A stretch of 64,000 bases of DNA from Ianthella basta (lineage: Eukaryota > Porifera > Demospongiae > Verongiida > Ianthellidae), in assembly GCA_964019415.1 (NCBI GenBank), contig OZ025886.1, forward strand, positions 1,257,384-1,321,383, given 5' to 3'. The translations under genes were made by a program, and so were the position numbers. The notes below the pieces were generated by a model. That model was not told the origin of the DNA. It saw only the letters and a program-made list of their open reading frames with translations, and did not search any database. Every line of letters begins with the position of its first letter. Within the stretch, counting starts at the first letter, position 1. This document shows, one piece after another, positions 42,614-53,373 of this stretch.

Positions 42614-45600
42614 AATTCTCATTGTGACTTGGGATCGTGTGAGAAGGGCCGAGCTATACTTGACTTGACAAGGTCATGACAACGTCATACTACAACATGT
42701 CATGTGAATGCATGGCATGCGCTACAGCTGGGTGGTAAACAAGTCAATGATACCATTCAACAATGTGGTGGCCTTGTTCATATAAAGCACTGGCGCATAT
42801 ACTGAATGCGCAGATTGCAACTTGCACTGTGCAGTGGTGGTGGTGGTGTGTATATAGCACACACACTCTACTTGCACTCGGGGTGGTTACCCTTGGCAAC
42901 TTGCATGTCTGTAGTTCAAATGTTCGATTGAAATTCACACACAATTTCAATTATGTCAATCATACAGTACATACTAATTAAATAATTAAAGTTCTTAATT
43001 AAGTGACTGCACACAGTAATAATATTATTGCATTGCAGATGCAGCTACATACACTGGCATACATAGCTATATATTTATGCATTAGTACTGGCACGCAAAT
43101 TAACTATGGCGCATTCCTTGTACCTCTTCATCCTAGTATTTTGTAACTATATACCTGTGTTGACCATGCAGTGGGTAGTGGGTAGTGGGCACCATTGGAG
43201 AGCATCATGTGGCAAGCAAATGTAACTTGTACCCGTTTGCACAGTGCAGCAACAGGTATGCAACTTGCATTTGGGCAGAACACGGTTCACATAGTGCCCA
43301 AGTGCAAGTTGCATACCTGTATCTGCATCCTGCTCCAACTTGTGCCGTTCGACTAGCACCAACACTGTACTTGCATTCATAATGGTCCCCCACTGCATGC
43401 CAACGATGCACGAGCCCGGTCCTGGTCAGTTTTCCGTTAGCGGCTGCAGTCACCGCGGCGCTATATATTAGGTACTTGTGCATGCATGGTTGTAGCTACG
43501 ATCTTCCTTGCCTCTCAGCGCCATCCTCTCTCGTTGTATTAATTGCTCAGTCTTCGTGCCGCTACTCACTCTGCTGATGATAGCAACACCTTGCAGTTCT
43601 CATTCACACACTATAAGCATTCACTCATCACATACAAAGCTTGCTGCAATGCACCAATTCATATAAATAGGTAACACATTTGCATCCTTGTATGCAGTGC
43701 TTCTTCAATGGATATGCAGGTGCATATATATGCTATAGGGCCAATGCAGATCTAGTTATGACATGTGACCAGTTCTAAGAGTCAACATGTATTGACAACA
43801 TGCTGCAACATGAGCATGACAGAGAACTATAAGCCATAAGTAGCTGTTTTGTTGCATTCCTGCTATTCAGTTACACTCATTCCCATGCACCCTATGTGTA
43901 ACTGTTTCAGATGTGCTTGTCTCAGTGGGTTAACAAGTCTCATGGCCATGACCTTAACTCTCACATTGTTATCAGTCGGCCAGGGTTATGAATGTCATGA
44001 ACTTCCTACTTGTGGTGAGCCCAGGACCTCACTCATTCAAAAGATGTACGCATAGATTGTTGAACTACCTTGTTCAATACATAGCTGCATGCATTGAACA
44101 GTCATGCAATGTTGATCAACAAGGAACAACATGTCAGCACGTGCATGTAACAAACTTCTGCCTCCTCAGTCACTTTTATGAACTAGCTGTCATCGATCAG
44201 CAATGTACACCAAGCACATGCATAATACTCCATTTAGGTACAGATGAGATTGCAAGGTAGATAACAAAATGGGATCTCCCATAAAGTGTACACATGCACA
44301 GTACAATGCTATTCACACTTCTGTGGCTAGATATCAGAGACTCCCCAGTGACCTATACTGATGTGCTCGGGGGGTAATGTGACGTCATTTGGGCAATCCA
44401 ACTCTCATCTGGTCTGGACTGGTCTAAACCAGTTGAAGTAGGCGTAAACAACTTTGTGGGTGGTCAAATGTACTCATGATGACCTGAGCCGAGGGCGTTG
44501 ACGGGATAACACCATGTGACCGTCAGAGTAAACATCAGTAATTTAAAAGGTCATAGCCGTCCATGTGACCGCAAACCTATCACCCACACTCCCTCCAAGT
44601 CTCTACAACATAGGCTTCAACCCACCTTTCCATAATAATAATTACGATGCAATTTCACTCTGTCTTTCACCATGCAGACTATGGTCAACAGTGATTACAT
44701 TCCTTGCATGCTTTGTCTCAAAGAAGGGAGAGGTTCTCCCATGATGCAACTTTAAATTGGTCAAATGTGATATAACATGTTAAGTTCCGGATTCACATGT
44801 ACATAGAGTTATAGGAACTGGCAGTGGTGAAGTTTGCAAGTAACTATAATTATAACCAAACATTATACTTGCAAACACTTTGATTGCTGTTCTGCCGTCA
44901 TTATAGGAATTGGCTCTTCCTGCTGGTGTGCTTCCTGGAGGAGGGACGCATGCATGTACTTATTTGGGTGTGGCTTAACTTATAGCTTAGTTTGGTAAGG
45001 AGTATAGGTACTTATAAGCCATACTCCTACTTCTGTTGGTTGGAAACAGACTACATGGTGACCTACGGCTATTACTGCTTGTTGCAGGTTGATGTATAAT
45101 CTCTAGGGTGATTTGAAATCTCTAGGGTAATTTGACATCCTTTGACTAAATTTCATTTACCTATATATTGACCTCTGGTCTCAACCAGTTGCAGTGGATG
45201 CAAATCAGCCATATGTGGGTGGCCGTATACACATGATGACCTGGGCGGAGGCACTGGCGCCACAGCATCATGTGACTGATAGAATAAACATAGGTCAAGC
45301 TCAGGGCTGTCCATGCTGACCACAAGGCCTAGCAACAGATTTCCCAAAGTTTCTCAAGCATAAATCACCACAACATGATATGATGCAAACTTCAATCTGT
45401 CTCTCATCATATTATGGTCCATACTGTGCCCATGTTGTTCCCATATATATGTTACCCGCATACCTCCAACCTATATATATCTTATCACAGAGTTGAGAGG
45501 ACACTCTATAACATAGGCTAAACTCCATATGCATACAATATCTCAAAATTTTATCAAAAGCAGGATGACTGAATGTTGCACTGTTGCACAATGAATATGA

Positions 45601-46350
45601 CCATATCATACATTTCTGACCTTGAAGGAAACCGGATGACCATGGGCTGCAGATACCTGCATGAGGCACAGCACAAAATGTGTACAGCTTGTTGTACTGT
45701 GCCTACACATGCTGGCAACAGCTCACTCCATTCTGCCATTGTGGTGGTTACACGTAAAGCTATTAGCAGCTTGGACTGAGGAGTTACAGTAACTGCAAGT
45801 CAATTATTTTGCTAGTGTATCACAGCTACAGTACTAATCATATGGCACTAGACAACAGTATGAATCCTCTCAGTCTTCCTTCTTGTTTCAGGCCCATGCA
45901 TTCTAGTGCACCACAATGCAACTTCCACATGCAACAGCCCAAGATGATATGATACATAATTATAGATTAGCCATTTCTTTCAGACATCACCTAAAAATTG
46001 CTAATTCTTGCTTAATGAGCATTTATGATAGAGTCTTGCCAAAGGAGATCTATCTACATGTAAAATCGTGGACCATACACTGATATGCATTAATTTTAAT
46101 GATATATAGGTTACTCCAAAGGAACACAGTTAATAATATGGTGTTACCATCACACCAGTCAGTGCTCACACCAAGGGTGTGATCAGTCACACCATTACTT
46201 TAGTGTGACGTTCACACTGACACCAGTATCCACGCTGTGATGTCATTTCTGATAGATTAAGAGACTTTGAAGTAATTCATAACCAAAATTTAAGATGACA
46301 AAACTAAGTATGCCATTTGTGCAGTTTAATTGTACCGTTAGGTGCTTTGT
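42614..46350. other. Gene-free part of the inserted island
   Basis: About 3.7 kb with no supportable gene. Contents: an imperfect inverted repeat at about 43160-43405 with a strong core (caggtatgcaacttgca / tgcaagttgcatacctg), a diverged direct-repeat pair at about 44410-44690 and 45170-45420 (both with catgatgacctg and catgtgac), a small hairpin around 44832-44878 (gtttgcaagta / tacttgcaaac), and cacacc-rich inverted repeats near 46140-46240. It looks like old mobile-element debris. Confidence 0.5.
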
Positions 46351-46353
46351 GTT

Positions 46354-46586
46354 GCAGGAGATGCTGTATTCCCTGGTGAAGTTCATTGGGGCACCGGATG
46401 CCTAATATTTGCAGGGGATGCCATAGTTCAATGGCCTGGGGCACCAGATGCCCAATGTTTGCAGGGGATGCCAAATTTCCCTGTGAAGTTCAATGGGGCA
46501 CCAGATGCCTAATTTTTGCAGGGGATGCCATATTCCCCGGTGAAGTTCATTGAGGCACCAGATTCCCAATGTTTACAGGGGATATG
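46354..46586. repeat. 57-bp minisatellite, four units
   Basis: Units begin gcagg(a/g)gatgcc at 46354, 46411, 46461, 46518 and 46575; periods are 57, 50, 57 and 57 bp. Each contains gaagttca(a/t)tggggcacc. It ends at the return to receptor-cassette sequence near 46598. Confidence 0.85.
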
Positions 46587-46650
46587 GCATTGGGATAACA
46601 GGTATTGGTTGCATTTGTTCCCTCCATGGCTGACTGAATGTTTGCCGTGG

Positions 46651-46745
46651 CTTGTGTAAGAGTGGGTGGGGCTTGTGTAGGAGTGGGTGGGGCTTGTGTA
46701 GGAGTGGGTGGGGCTTGTGTAGGAGTGGGTGGGGCTTATGAGTGG
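46651..46745. repeat. 21-bp tandem repeat, about 4.5 units (F unit)
   Basis: Same copy number as the E unit. It lies near the right edge of the inserted island; cassette sequence resumes at about 46598. Confidence 0.85.
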
Positions 46746-46775
46746 GCCGCATGCACATTCTCTATAGCTAGCTAG

Positions 46776-46985
46776 AAGGGCCCATTGAGTTGTCAATGTG
46801 CGGGGTAAGTGAAATAGCAGTGCTCAATTTAATGATGAAAGGGAAATTCTATTGTACCTTGGACCAGAGGACTGAACAGTGAACCTTCAACATAGACTGT
46901 GTACAAATGTACGAGATACCTAGGACCATCTGTGTTACGTATGTAATCAGTGAGCTCTGAACATATTATCGATAGCTGATGTATA
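46776..46985 (-). repeat. Receptor 5'-flank block without a receptor (F unit)
   Basis: Nearly identical to 31595-31810; no receptor to its left. Confidence 0.6.
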
Positions 46986-47146
46986 CTAGATTCATATGCA
47001 TGGTGCCTTTACAATATATATGCGTACATTAACTCCAATATTAATTGCCAAGGATGCACAACTCAGCTTACATATTATACTTAATAAGGTATGACATTGT
47101 ATATGTTACATATATACTGCTTGCTCGCTGTATACTGTACCTCTAG

Positions 47147-47342
47147 CATCAGGTGTGTAGGAGGAGAGTGAGAGGAGGTCTTCATCAGAGAGGTTGCGAT
47201 GCACGTAGATAGTGACTTCTCTTGGTAGACAAACTGTGACTATGTGAAAAGTGCTTGTGTGAGTTTGAGGATGGTTTCTTGATTAAGTCTTCCACACCCT
47301 CAGTATTGCATATACGTGCATGCATGTTCCTTGTAATAGTAC
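47147..47342 (-). repeat. Conserved intergenic block 'SYTPDA', F unit second copy
   Basis: Long form; nearly identical to 31972-32168. Confidence 0.5.
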
Positions 47343-47425
47343 AAATGATGCTAACATAATCTTCTACAATGCAGAACTAGCTTCCAAATGTGTCTGCTAT
47401 TGCATCAATTAATCCTTCCCCACAG

Positions 47426-47560
47426 GAGACTCTCATTGCCTCAGCGTGGAAGTTCCATGCCTTGCAGAAGCCCCTGCCTGGTGACCCTCAGACCACTCCC
47501 AGAATAGGGACAAAGCCTAAGCCCACACTCAAGTGTCTTGGACTTGAGACCCAACTCTGA
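47426..47560 (+). other. Exon-like 45-codon piece, copy 3
   Basis: Same AG-preceded open frame and TGA as 23712-23846 and 32254-32388. Confidence 0.45.
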
Positions 47561-47811
47561 GTAGTACCCATCACTGCAATGTACTTATGTGTGTGCCACT
47601 GTGTACAGTGTGTACATGGTCGTATGCTGACACTGTATTGTTGTGTGTTTGTATCCACCTCAGTACGCTTGACGTGAACCACCTGTTTGTCAGTATTTCA
47701 GTCTCTTGTACGTACGTACATACATACAAGGATATGTAGATGTGTGTATTGTACAAGAGTATGTGCTGCATATGCTACATTCCCCAGTGGCCAGAGCATG
47801 TTGTGTGTGTC

Positions 47812-48355
47812 CTCATCCCACCATGGCCAGTCTCACCCACCTATCCCCCCTCCTGTTACCCTTACCTGTCCTCCTTCCCCTCTTGTCCCTTGTTCCCCCA
47901 CCTGTCCCCTTGTCCCCCCTGTCCCCAACCATCCCACTTACGTCTCCCTCTTGTCCCCCCTTGTCCCCTGTCCCCACCTATCCCCCTGTCCCCCACCTAT
48001 TACCCTGTCCCCGGGCCTGTACCCCATCTGTCCCCTGTGCCTTTCCCCACTGTCCCCATGTCCCCTTTCATCCCCCTGTCTCCCTGTCCCCCTGTCCCCC
48101 ACCTATCACCCTGTCCCCCACCTGTCCCTTCTACCTTTCCCCCTGTCCCCCTACCTCTCCCCCGTACCTGTCTCCCTGTCCCCCACCTCTCCCCCGTACC
48201 TGTCCCCCTGTCCCCCTACCTCTCCTCGTACCTGTCTCCCTGTCCCCCTACCTTTCCCCTTGTACCCACATGTCTCCCCTCATACCACTGCTCCCCCCCA
48301 TCTCCCTACTTGTCCCCTCACCTATTCCCCCACCTGTACCCCCATTTCCTCCCTC
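47812..48355. repeat. C-rich minisatellite, array 2 of the F unit
   Basis: Nearly identical to 32640-33178. It is followed by a GH31 exon 11 relic (gcagcagtgccaggaagtg at about 48530). Confidence 0.9.
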
Positions 48356-49098
48356 ATATTGTACCGAAGTGGTGTGTACATCGTACAGTACCTCTTACCA
48401 GAATTGCACTGCATGTTATGTACAAGAGCACTGTCTACTGCATCAACTGCATCCGCCTAACAGGAATGGTTCCTACCTAACTACATGCATGTCAGACCCT
48501 CTGTTTCCACTGCATGTATGCTAACACAGCAGCAGTGCCAGGAAGTGTTACTTGTATGCATGTGACCACACTGACTTCAGATTCACATGGCACTGGTTTC
48601 ACTCTAGCTCACATGAGGACACTCCTACGTACTTTCTGATACTGAAAACTTCATTATGTACGTACACATGTGCATGCACTGTATAGTCTCTTCAAAGTGC
48701 ATGCACTACACCATGCAATTAACATTAAAAGGTACAAACATCTGTAATCAGTAACTTGTGAGATAATTGTGCCACATGGAAATTATGATGACACTGCTAG
48801 TGGAGGCATCCTATATTTCCAAGAATAATTAATAACTACACCATGCCAACTGAATACAATAGGAGTATAATTATATATTGTAAATGTAATCCTGAATATG
48901 TGTATGCGTGTATTATATAATAGTACAGTTGAAAAGTGACAATTACAGTATTTTGTCCATGACTACATTCATAATACACACATGCAGTTAATGCACTACT
49001 GAAAGTACTACCAGGTAACAGTAATAATTGGGATGTGTACAATGAAAGGTGTAGTGAATGTATGTATGGCTGTAATGTTTAGCTGTTTGAATGATCAA
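48356..49098. other. Non-coding spacer 3' of receptor copy G
   Basis: A/T-rich, similar to 24466-25245. No gene seen. Confidence 0.5.
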
Positions 49099-52000
49099 TT
49101 AGTGGGTATTGGCATTTTGTTCAGTCTCTCTCTCTGTTGTCTCAGTGGGGCTGTCATAGTCTTCATCATTGCAGTCTGCTGCTCGCAGCACCAGAGGGAG
49201 ACCCAGCAGTTGACGATTGTCAGCTGGTTCACATGGCTGTTCCTCAGCGTGCTTCAGTCTCTGACAAAACATTCTTATTCTCTCCACTGCCCTGGTGGTG
49301 GCTGTCAGCAGGGGTGGTCCCAGGGGAGAGTACTCCACCAGGTGGTAGGCCAAGATGAGAAGGAGCTCTATCAGAGCTACACACAGGGACAGTGATATGA
49401 ACACCTCTGCACTGTCTGGTAGGTACGAAATACACAGGAACAGAGCAGTGAGGTTGACCAAGAAGGAGATGTCCAGGTAGTTGGCCACTGTCTTGCCGTT
49501 CTCTTCACTGCTACACCACTCGTCCACTAGGCGGTGGGTGAATTGGTCAAAGTGCAGGTGTCGGAATGGCTTCAAAAGTGACTGCACAGCCGCCAGACTC
49601 AAGGAGAAGCAAGCAGTAACTAGCCACACAACCTCTGGCTTCACAGTCACCTTCAGCAAGAGGAGGACAATCCTCATGACAAGACGAAAACCAATCCAAA
49701 AGCCCCATCGAAAGCGGTACGAACTGTGGAAAGTGTCAAGAAAGTTCATGTACCATCGATTACTGATGCATCTGCGGAAGAGATCTCCAATGACTGCTAT
49801 CAGTGTTATTGGTATCAGAAGTCCAAAGAGGATCACTAAAGCCAGACATGCAAGTATGATGTGTTTGGTGCTGCTTAAGTACTTAAGACTTCCATCCAAC
49901 AGCCACACAGGTGTGCATCCTCCATCAGTGCTGCTGCACAGCTGAGCAAACAGCAGACTCTTCAAGACAGAGTCAAACAGCATGGTATAGGAGAGGAGGA
50001 TGACTGTAGCCAGAACGGGGGTGATCCTGGGACCAATCAGCTTGTTGATCCTGTGCATGTTGATGCACTTTGACACCATCACAATGAGGACCACCAGTGA
50101 GATGAGGTAGAGGGGAAAGGCAAAACTGAGGATGGTCTTTGCAAATTCATCCATTCCATCAAACAGGCACATCTCAATCCCCACTCTGAAGTTGAGCCAT
50201 GAGATCACAACAAACGGGAAGCTGTTTGAATGTAGCAGAAGGTCACTGTTGATGCTGATGATGTTGAGGTACAAGAGGAGCCCATTGATGGCGCGAGCAG
50301 AGACAGTCCAGTTGAAGACACAAATGAAGACAATCACCAGTGGACCAGCAACCAGATACACCACAGCCACAAGGATCCCATAATTGGAGCAGTTCTTACA
50401 GTTGTATGACCCCAACACTACACTCTGCCCTTCAGGGCACTCTCCACAGAGTGTTCCCACTCGACCATGAAGACACTGCTGTGTCAGGTTAGACAGGAAC
50501 ACTTCTTTAGATGTGTATGTATCTCTACAGTAGGATGGCAGGCAGGAGTCACTGAAGAGCAGGCTAGTGTTATCAGTGCCAGCTGCTATCCAGTATCGCG
50601 GTGGTAGACCAAATGATAAGGTATCAAAGTGACAAGTGATGTGGTTGTCTTGTAGGACTCTGTGGCATTTGCATAATTGTTCAGAGCTTTCGTTAATCAT
50701 GCTGTATCCATGTGGGCAATGGTCCAACACAGTCATGCGCATGGAAAACAACGATTTCCACTTACTAGCTTCATAAGGCGTATTGTCCAGCATTGGAAGA
50801 GAAAGTATGATGAAATAGTAACCTGCTGTAATCTTAGCCATTGATTCTCCTTTGATTGTTAGCATATTACATTCATTGGCAATTCTTGTATTGTATCTCA
50901 AGAGGGCTGTCCCCGTACTCACAATAGTGTCTATGTATCCGATAGTATGTGTTTGAAGGTATTTGAGGTACCATCGATAGCTAAGTGATAATACTAACAA
51001 GGTTAGATCTCCACTCAAGATGATGTCAGCCTCTCCCACTACCATCAACCACAGGTCTATTTTCTGTCCCGGGAATACTTGAATTGGTGGTACATCTGCT
51101 AAAGAGCAGCTGACTAGGCCACTGGAATTACATGTACAAATCTTCATTGGCATCGACGAAATCTCACTCTCTTCTGTATAACTGGGAAGATGGAACACTG
51201 TATGAAACACTTCAAAGTCATGGGAAGCATTCTGCAAAGTTTGTTGGTGAATACAGGGACTCATGCTACCCATAAAGAGAGAGCTGCCAGAAACAGCAGC
51301 TTTGTTATCTGACATTTTTACTACCACTTTCAGATAAGAAGCTGATGTAATGTTTCTAACTGGCAGTCCATCAATTCCAACCAAGTCAAAAAAGCAGACA
51401 TTAGGTGGAACCCACTTGTCTAAATATGCCTTGGGCAGTTGTGAAGAGGTACTGGACACAAATATGCCCCCACCAGTGAAATCAACTTCATTCTGCCTTA
51501 AAAGTAACTTAGTCCCATTCATCAGTATCATTTGTGATTTGCTACCTATAAAGATACCTCCACCATATGGTGCATAATTTCTGGCTATGATGTTGGAGCC
51601 ATTGAAAAGGACATGTGAATCACTCATAGAGAGACCCATGACGGGATTCCTAACTATATAATTGCTCACTAAGGCAGCGAAATGAGACCTTCTGTAGCCA
51701 CTCAGATGAATGATTCCTTTTCTTGGACCATAGGCGTCACATCCCTCCTCTGTATTCCATATGCTGCTATAGATAGGGCCATTTACATGTGGTAAAGTGA
51801 AAACACGATGACCAAGACACTGAGAAATCACAGCACTGTTGTGAGTAAAGGTATTTTTCCTCAGAACTAGATCAGGGTGGTTGTAGGGTCTTTGGTTACA
51901 GTCAGTGATCATACTTGTGTTTTCTCCCCATATTTGTACTGCATCAATAATATTTCCGTATCTCAACCCCAAATTGCCTGTAAAAATGTTATCCTCAATA

Positions 52001-53373
52001 ACTATTGGCACCCTACAGTTACAGCTACAAAGGTTCAGCTCGTTTAAGCCAGTGTAAACTGTTTGCAGGGTAACACCAATTCCTTCACTGCTGGCTAGAT
52101 TCTTGAAAGAATTACCTAATATTAGAACACTTGTAAGTGTCTGGGGACTTGTGCAAGACAGATTAGGATGCTGGGTTGAGTTCCCTATTAGCACTTGCAC
52201 CTTCACTCCAGAGCCTTTAAAGAAGTGGTTATAGCCCCAATAGACAAAGCCTTGCATGCTTACATTTCCATCTACTAGTGAGTTCAGTAATTGAACAGTG
52301 ACCACTAGAAGAGAGCTGTTAGACAGATGGATTTCCACACCAGATGTTCGAAGGAAAGTACAGTTAACTATTGTTACATTTGCCAAAAGACAGCCGAGTG
52401 GTGTTCTTACGTTAGCTAACGTCCATGGCCACCTGGAGGAGGAAGGGCCCAGTTCTTCAGTGGTCTTCACTAGAACAGCATGATGGTTGTAGAATTTGTC
52501 TGATATGTGCCAGTCATAGATGGACTTATTAGGAAAGTAGTCGTCTGATTCAAATGTACATCCAGACACTAAGACTTTAACACTCTCAGGAGTCTCAGCC
52601 CTTCCTGGGGCATGTGAAACAAATACGGCAAAGCTGGGCATTGGGAATTGGTCAGTAGTGGCTGGTAGCAACTGTGAAGAATGACACCCAATTACTTCAA
52701 ACTGTCCCCTTGGGTTGTAAACAGTGATTCGACTGTCATAGCCAAATAGGTGCAGGGAGTTAATGTGTACATCACTGACCGCAACAAATATCCAGGAAGT
52801 AGCGACTAGGTTAAAAGGTAGAAAATGATTGCATATTCCAGAAATATTGCCCCTGTGAAACTTTATGTCAGTACATGAAGAGTTAATGTTGCAAGGCACA
52901 TTCAGTGTTTTAAATATATTGCCATATTTCAGCCAAAATGGCCTTTCCAGAAAGCTACCCTTGCTGTACACCACATTGAGGTGCTGGATGGTGATATTAT
53001 GTGACTCAATGAAAAGGAATATGCACAGGTAGTGGGTACACTTGATAGTGCACTGTGCTTTCTTCCTCACACATTGCTCATCCCCTGTCAGGACAATGTT
53101 ACTGACACCCCAGAATAAAAGGAGATGATCACGATTAAAGTTGTGTATTCCTGGTAGAAAGACAAAAGTGATATTTGACTCACTGACATTGACGTGACCC
53201 CGCCTGTAAGAGCTGTATTGCCGGAGGATCTGAATTGTTCCACAGTGGGCTTCTCCTTGGCAATCTTCTTCACTTGGAGCTACCCAGACAGTGGACCACG
53301 ATGCTCCTACAACAATCAAAGCAAGGACGATCATGAGGATCACCAACGCGGACAGAAATCTGTCAAATGACAT
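49099..53373 (-). CDS. Beta-helix multi-TM receptor-like protein, copy G (complete)
   Basis: Intronless, 1,424 residues. Same plan as copy D: signal peptide, beta-helix-like ectodomain with GGGIF pair, LCGECPEGQSVVLGSYNCKNC, membrane core and tail EDYDSPTETTERETEQ. It is the sister of truncated copy B: both read HTIGYIDTIVSTGTALL in the loop after SGDLTL, and both have SIWNTEEGCDAYGPRKG where D, E and F have RNTNE/WNTNE forms. Differences from B include the loop after LVDG (NVSMQGFVYWGYNHFF against MVDGFGFYYWGYNHFF). It heads the long GH31-bearing cassette. Receptor role is inferred. Confidence 0.92.
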   Translation of the reverse strand: MSFDRFLSALVILMIVLALIVVGASWSTVWVAPSEEDCQGEAHCGTIQILRQYSSYRRGHVNVSESNITFVFLPGIHNFNRDHLLLFWGVSNIVLTGDEQCVRKKAQCTIKCTHYLCIFLFIESHNITIQHLNVVYSKGSFLERPFWLKYGNIFKTLNVPCNINSSCTDIKFHRGNISGICNHFLPFNLVATSWIFVAVSDVHINSLHLFGYDSRITVYNPRGQFEVIGCHSSQLLPATTDQFPMPSFAVFVSHAPGRAETPESVKVLVSGCTFESDDYFPNKSIYDWHISDKFYNHHAVLVKTTEELGPSSSRWPWTLANVRTPLGCLLANVTIVNCTFLRTSGVEIHLSNSSLLVVTVQLLNSLVDGNVSMQGFVYWGYNHFFKGSGVKVQVLIGNSTQHPNLSCTSPQTLTSVLILGNSFKNLASSEGIGVTLQTVYTGLNELNLCSCNCRVPIVIEDNIFTGNLGLRYGNIIDAVQIWGENTSMITDCNQRPYNHPDLVLRKNTFTHNSAVISQCLGHRVFTLPHVNGPIYSSIWNTEEGCDAYGPRKGIIHLSGYRRSHFAALVSNYIVRNPVMGLSMSDSHVLFNGSNIIARNYAPYGGGIFIGSKSQMILMNGTKLLLRQNEVDFTGGGIFVSSTSSQLPKAYLDKWVPPNVCFFDLVGIDGLPVRNITSASYLKVVVKMSDNKAAVSGSSLFMGSMSPCIHQQTLQNASHDFEVFHTVFHLPSYTEESEISSMPMKICTCNSSGLVSCSLADVPPIQVFPGQKIDLWLMVVGEADIILSGDLTLLVLSLSYRWYLKYLQTHTIGYIDTIVSTGTALLRYNTRIANECNMLTIKGESMAKITAGYYFIILSLPMLDNTPYEASKWKSLFSMRMTVLDHCPHGYSMINESSEQLCKCHRVLQDNHITCHFDTLSFGLPPRYWIAAGTDNTSLLFSDSCLPSYCRDTYTSKEVFLSNLTQQCLHGRVGTLCGECPEGQSVVLGSYNCKNCSNYGILVAVVYLVAGPLVIVFICVFNWTVSARAINGLLLYLNIISINSDLLLHSNSFPFVVISWLNFRVGIEMCLFDGMDEFAKTILSFAFPLYLISLVVLIVMVSKCINMHRINKLIGPRITPVLATVILLSYTMLFDSVLKSLLFAQLCSSTDGGCTPVWLLDGSLKYLSSTKHIILACLALVILFGLLIPITLIAVIGDLFRRCISNRWYMNFLDTFHSSYRFRWGFWIGFRLVMRIVLLLLKVTVKPEVVWLVTACFSLSLAAVQSLLKPFRHLHFDQFTHRLVDEWCSSEENGKTVANYLDISFLVNLTALFLCISYLPDSAEVFISLSLCVALIELLLILAYHLVEYSPLGPPLLTATTRAVERIRMFCQRLKHAEEQPCEPADNRQLLGLPLVLRAADCNDEDYDSPTETTERETEQNANTH

